Origin: Usnea hakonensis
Taxonomy: Eukaryota > Ascomycota > Lecanoromycetes > Lecanorales > Parmeliaceae
DNA length: 25,831 bases
Reading direction: 5' to 3'
Assembly (NCBI GenBank): GCA_013423325.1
Contig: BLJB01000570.1
Location: 1 to 25,831, forward strand
This document shows, in pieces, positions 22,631 through 25,831 of the stretch. The position numbers were made by a program, and so were the translations under genes. Numbering within the stretch: position 1 is the first letter of the stretch; every line of letters starts with the position of its first letter. The notes under the pieces were generated by a model. It was given only the letters and a program-made list of their open reading frames with translations, was not told the origin of the DNA and ran no database searches.

Positions 22631-24345
22631 AGATAGAAAGTATATAAATAAGCTTTTAAATAACTATAGGAAAAATATATAAATAAGCTTTCTAATAATT
22701 ATAAGAGAGGTATAAAATTAAACTTTTTAATAGCTATCTAAAAAGTATATAAATAAATTTTTAAATAATATATAAAAAGTATATAAATAAGCTTCTTAAT
22801 AGTTATATAAGAAGTATATTAATAAGCTTTTTAATACTTTTAAATCTATATTTTTTATAATTCTAAATCTATACTTTTTATACTCTCGAATCTATATTTT
22901 CTAGATTTCTAAATATACGATTTTAAGCCTTCTATTTCTATACTTCTAATACTCCTATTTTTATACTTCTAAATTATTATATAAGAGGTATATAAATAAG
23001 CTTCTAAATCACTATAGAAGAACTATATAAATAATCTTTTAAATTATTAGATAAGAAGTATTTAAATAAGTTTCTATATAATTATAGAAGAAGTATATAA
23101 ATAAGCTTTCTAATTATTATATAAAAAGTATTTTAATAAGCTTTTAAATTAATATATAAGAAATATTTAAATAAACTTCTAAATACTTATATAAGAAGTA
23201 TACTAATAAGCTTTTTAGTACTTATAAATCTATACTTTCTATATTTCTAAATCTATATTTTTAAATCTTTTTAATCTATACTTTTTATACTCTTAATTCT
23301 ATACTTTTAAGCCTTCTAAACCTATATTTTCTAGACTACTAAATTTATATTTTTAAGATTTTTAAATCTTTACTCTTTAGCCTTCTAAATCTATACTTTT
23401 TAGGCTCCTAATTCTATACTTCTAAATAATTATATAAAAAGTATTTAAATAAACTTTTAAATTACTATATAAAAAGTATTTAAATAAGCTTTCTAATTAT
23501 TATATAAGAAGTATATAAATAAGCTTCTAAATAGAGTATATAAATAACCTTTTAAATCGCTATAGAAGAAGTATATAAACAAACTTTCTAATTCCTATAT
23601 AAAAAGTATATAAATAAGCTTCTAAATAGAGTATATAAATAATCTACTAAATTATTATAGGAAAAGTATATAAATAACCTTCTAAATTATTATAAGAAAA
23701 GTATATAAATAAGCTTTCTAATTTCTATATAAGAAGTATATAAATAAGCTTCTAAATAGTTATACTAGAAATATACTAATAAGCTTTTAAATAGTTATAT
23801 AAAAAGTATACTAATAAGCTTTCTAGTACTTTTAAATCTATATTTTCTATACTCCTAAATTTATACTTCTAATACTTTTATTTCTATATATTTAATACTC
23901 CTATTTCTAAATATCTAATACTTCTATTTTTATACTTTTAAATAGTTATATAAAAAGTATATAAATAAGCTTCTAAATAGCTATATAAGAAGTATATAAA
24001 TAAGCTTTCTAGTACTCTTAAATCTATACTTTTTATATTTCTAAATTTATACTTCTAATACTCTTATTTCTATATATTTAATACTTCTATTTCTATATAT
24101 CTAATACTTCTATTTCTATACTTCTAAATAGTTATATAAAAAGTATATAAATAAGCTTCTAAATAACTATATAAAAAGTATATAAATAAGCTTTCTAATA
24201 CTTCTAAATCTATACTTTTAGGCCTCCTAAATCTATACTTTTAGGTCTCCTAAATTTATACTTTCTAAGCCTCTTAAATCTATACTTTTTAAGTCTTCTA
24301 AATCTATACTTTCTAGGTCTCTTAAATCTATATAATCTAGGCCTA
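22630..24345. repeat. Compound satellite of 25/35-bp and about 23-bp units
   Basis: Two unit types alternate in blocks over about 1.7 kb. Type 1 is built on AGTATATAAATAAGCTTCTA with a 35-bp period and a shortened 25-bp form (for example 23530-23760). It nearly always carries AAGCTT or a one-base variant. Type 2 is built on TCTATACTTTTTA-TACTCCTAAA with a period of about 22-23 bp (for example 22845-22975, 23225-23420, 23830-23930, 24205-24345). Blocks of type 1 and type 2 switch at least six times. Most units lack CA and TG. Confidence 0.9.
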
Positions 24346-24600
24346 AAAAAAGAGGGATTGATTTAGTTTAAATAATTTTTTCTTAAGTACCTTAATACTT
24401 GGAAACCCTTTATAATATTTATTTATTATTTCCTAGTTATAGTCTAATTTAAACTAGATATCTTCTAGTAAAAATAGAGCTTTTACTATCTAGGCTATAG
24501 GACCTTTTTATAATATAATATTCTATTAATATATATAATTTATAAAAAAAATAATTTATAATATCCACTATATTAAATAAGATCTATACTAAGCCGGGTT
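24346..24600. other. Spacer with possible minus-strand retroelement tail
   Basis: AT-rich sequence with a few CA/TG sites (24359, 24401, 24564). One minus-strand frame (about 24510-24355) reads VKALFLLEDI.FKLDYN then INKYYKGFPSIKVLKK, with stops only at possible Gln/Trp codons. It could be a retroelement C-terminus (chromodomain-like spacing was considered), but no diagnostic residues are present. Confidence 0.3.
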
Positions 24601-24620
24601 AGATTATTATTAATTTAAAT

Positions 24621-24724
24621 TAATAGTTAAACTAGTTTACTACTTTTATAATCTAGTCTACTAATTACTAAAATATAGTAGGAACTAACTAATTAACTAC
24701 TAAATTAGACTAGTTTAACTATTA
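24621..24724. repeat. 16-bp perfect inverted repeat with 72-bp spacer
   Basis: TAATAGTTAAACTAGT at 24621-24636 is the reverse complement of ACTAGTTTAACTATTA at 24709-24724. Similarity continues weakly on both sides of the arms, and the spacer has further CTAGT/ACTAG and TTAGT/ACTAA matches. It could be the ends of a small decayed DNA element or a cruciform-forming satellite piece. Confidence 0.7.
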
Positions 24725-24764
24725 GTTAGCTAGTTTATAATTTAACTATTAGAAGCGTTATACT

Positions 24765-24932
24765 CTATACATTTAGATTACTATACTTTATATATATAAA
24801 TTATTATACTCTATATATATAAATTTCTATACTCTATATATTTAAATTACTATACTCTATATATATAAATTACTATACTCTATATATTTAGATTACTATA
24901 CTTTATATATTCTAATTATTATACTCTATATA
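24765..24932. repeat. 23-bp tandem array, about 7 copies
   Basis: Units of the type AAATTACTATACTCTATATA plus TAT follow head to tail with a 23-bp period; the best copies are at 24844-24889. Variation is mostly T/A in the TATATAT part and C/T in ACTCT/ACTTT. It is unrelated in sequence to the 10690 minisatellite. Confidence 0.85.
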
Positions 24933-24976
24933 GCTCTATATTTCTATATTACGTAACTCGGTATACCCTCTAGCTA

Positions 24977-24999
24977 TAGAGCGGCCGAAGGCCGCTCTA
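24977..24999. repeat. GC-rich perfect hairpin with GAA loop
   Basis: TAGAGCGGCC and GGCCGCTCTA form a perfect 10-bp stem around GAA. It is the most GC-rich stretch for kilobases on either side and sits at the boundary between the tandem arrays and the gypsy relic. It could act as a rho-independent-like or replication-stalling structure, but in a fungus no terminator role should be assumed. Confidence 0.8.
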
Positions 25000-25004
25000 G
25001 CCTT

Positions 25005-25772
25005 TCTTATAAATCTAATAATAAATAAGTTCCTTATTTTCTATAAAGGTCTTTAAAGCCTAATAATTAATAAAGATTTAAATAAATCAATTAGTATATC
25101 TAAGTTTAAAGTATTAATATTTAAAATATCTTATAATTACTAATAACTCTTTATTATAAATATAATAATTATACTTTATAAAGACTATAGTCTTACTATA
25201 AAAAAGTATTAAATAGAATATACTCTTATTATTATATTAAGATAGAATTCTATCTATAATAAAATTAGAAATATTTATTTTAAATATAATTTATCTTTTA
25301 GAATTAAAATATTAAAATATTAAAATATTAATAATTTATTTTTTAAGACTTTTAAAAACTTTTAAATAAATTTTATTCTATATAAATAAGATATTCTTTC
25401 TAATAAAATATATTAAAGGCTTTACTAGCTTTAAAAATTTATAAATAAAATATTTATAAAAATTAATAAATCTAATAAAGTTTTATATATTTTTTTAGAT
25501 TTATAGAAGAAGACTATTTAATAATAGCTTCTATCTTTTTAAAATCTATTTAAAGCCCTTTATCTAATATAATAATATTTAAAAAAAAAAAAAAAAAATT
25601 CTATATTAAATTTATATTTTTTAATATTTATTTATAAACTAATATTTTAAAAATAAAAAAATACTTTTTAAATATAGTTTTAATACTCTTTTTTTAATTT
25701 ATTATAAATAAGAATATTATTAAAATATATTTAATAAAAATTATTTAGAAATTTTTATAATATCTTATTAAT
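25005..25772 (-). pseudogene. Ty3/gypsy reverse transcriptase-RNase H remnant
   Basis: Minus-strand translation gives the gypsy order. The RT active site reads YFNNILIY (25727-25704), from YLDDILIY. Then come KLKKEY and INIKKYKFNIEF, matching the CxF/KCEF region; DKGL.IDFKKIEAIIK (about 25564-25520); and the RNase H block IFINY.ALKTFIENKEL (about 25080-25027), matching TDHKALExF. About 250 codons are represented, with stops only where Gln or Trp is expected. The poly-A run at 25581-25598 replaces the expected ETxYLGF residues by poly-Phe. The upstream half of RT is missing because the relic stops at the right edge of the block, and integrase was not found downstream. Confidence 0.85.
25581..25598 (+). 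repeat. 18-bp poly-A run
   Basis: Eighteen consecutive A lie inside the gypsy RT relic (poly-T on the coding strand). The best explanation is slippage after RIP made the site homopolymer-rich. It is not a LINE tail, because gypsy coding sequence continues on both sides. Confidence 0.85.
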
Positions 25773-25831
25773 ATTGGATTGGATTGGAATTCATACTCGT
25801 GTCTATCTAACTATGTGAAAGATAATTACGG
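25773..25831. other. Right flank: ordinary-composition sequence with ATTGG repeat
   Basis: CA and TG return abruptly here. The first bases contain three tandem ATTGG units (25774-25788), followed by sequence of normal composition to the window end. No open frame of useful length fits in 59 bases. This marks the right edge of the RIP block. Confidence 0.7.

Larger units (their letters stand above)
180..25772. other. RIP-saturated AT-rich block
   Basis: CpA and TpG dinucleotides are almost missing across this span, while CpG, CpT and CpC are still frequent. All three reading frames on both strands are full of TAA and TAG, and TGA is very rare. Retroelement motifs read through with changes such as Cys to Tyr, Asp to Asn, Val to Ile and Gln or Trp to stop, all explained by C-to-T on one strand or the other. 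This matches fungal repeat-induced point mutation with strong CpA preference. CA/TG-bearing islands remain at about 9342-9500, 10900-10983, 13286-13404, 15940-16124 and 20413-20467. The composition change at both ends is abrupt. Confidence 0.92.

Noticed and set aside
22630..24345. CRISPR-like or centromeric array
   Set aside because: Units are contiguous, AT-rich and lack unique spacers. A centromere role cannot be judged from sequence alone.
24355..24510. Gypsy chromodomain
   Set aside because: One minus-strand frame has similar length and some aromatic residues, but the conserved chromodomain cage residues and WEP motif are not visible.
24977..24999. Bacterial-type intrinsic terminator
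   Set aside because: The hairpin is GC-rich but has no adjoining T-run, and all other evidence points to a fungal nuclear genome.
180..25772. Medium-length open frames on either strand within the AT-rich block
   Set aside because: They arise from biased composition; the frames with recognisable proteins are the ones interrupted by TAA/TAG. None has coherent coding features.
180..25772. Mitochondrial or other AT-rich organelle origin
   Set aside because: Nuclear retroelement families, CpA-specific depletion with retained CpG, and sharp transitions to normal DNA fit nuclear RIP and not organelle composition. No tRNA, rRNA or respiratory gene is present.

Overview
The window is an AT-rich block of a filamentous fungal genome, most likely a Pezizomycotina ascomycete, that has been saturated by repeat-induced point mutation (RIP). 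CpA and TpG are almost absent from about 0.2 to 25.77 kb (none seen by eye from about 240 to 2140), TAA and TAG stops fill every frame, and CpG, CpT and CpC remain common. This is the pattern left by C-to-T change in the CpA context on both strands. Both ends step sharply into ordinary sequence (1 to about 175, and 25774 to 25831), so the window spans nearly one whole AT-rich block. No intact gene is recognisable inside it. Every protein call below was made by translating and mentally reversing C-to-T and G-to-A changes, and ends without structural marks are approximate.

Layout. (1) About 180-4550: a 5'-truncated Ty1/copia relic on the minus strand (element A), with RNase H end, reverse transcriptase, integrase and a zinc knuckle, in order. 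(2) About 4560-9550: a Tad1-like LINE on the minus strand, with ORF1, AP endonuclease, reverse transcriptase and a C-terminal domain. Its ORF1 keeps an un-RIPed 52-codon stretch. (3) 9.55-12.4 kb: unclassified AT-rich DNA, a 23-bp minisatellite with a RIP gradient, and the 3' end plus LTR of a plus-strand copia-type element (element C). (4) 13286-20467: a structurally complete minus-strand copia element (element B), 7182 bp, with 119-bp LTRs, a TATTT target-site duplication, a polypurine tract and a probable half-tRNA(iMet) primer site. A 185-bp un-RIPed solo-LTR-like insert lies inside it. (5) 20.47-22.6 kb: an unclassified relic. (6) About 22.63-24.35 kb: a compound satellite of 25/35-bp and about 23-bp units. 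(7) 24.36-25.0 kb: an inverted repeat, a second 23-bp array and a GC-rich hairpin. (8) About 25.0-25.77 kb: a Ty3/gypsy RT-RNase H relic on the minus strand, cut off at the right edge.

Nothing here works as a set of genes; the region is a layered retroelement graveyard. The most unusual signal is a hairpin design, two arms closed by a C(GAA)G triloop. It is intact in both LTRs of element B, survives as a RIP-decayed form in the LTR of element C, and recurs with different GC-rich arms at 24977-24999.
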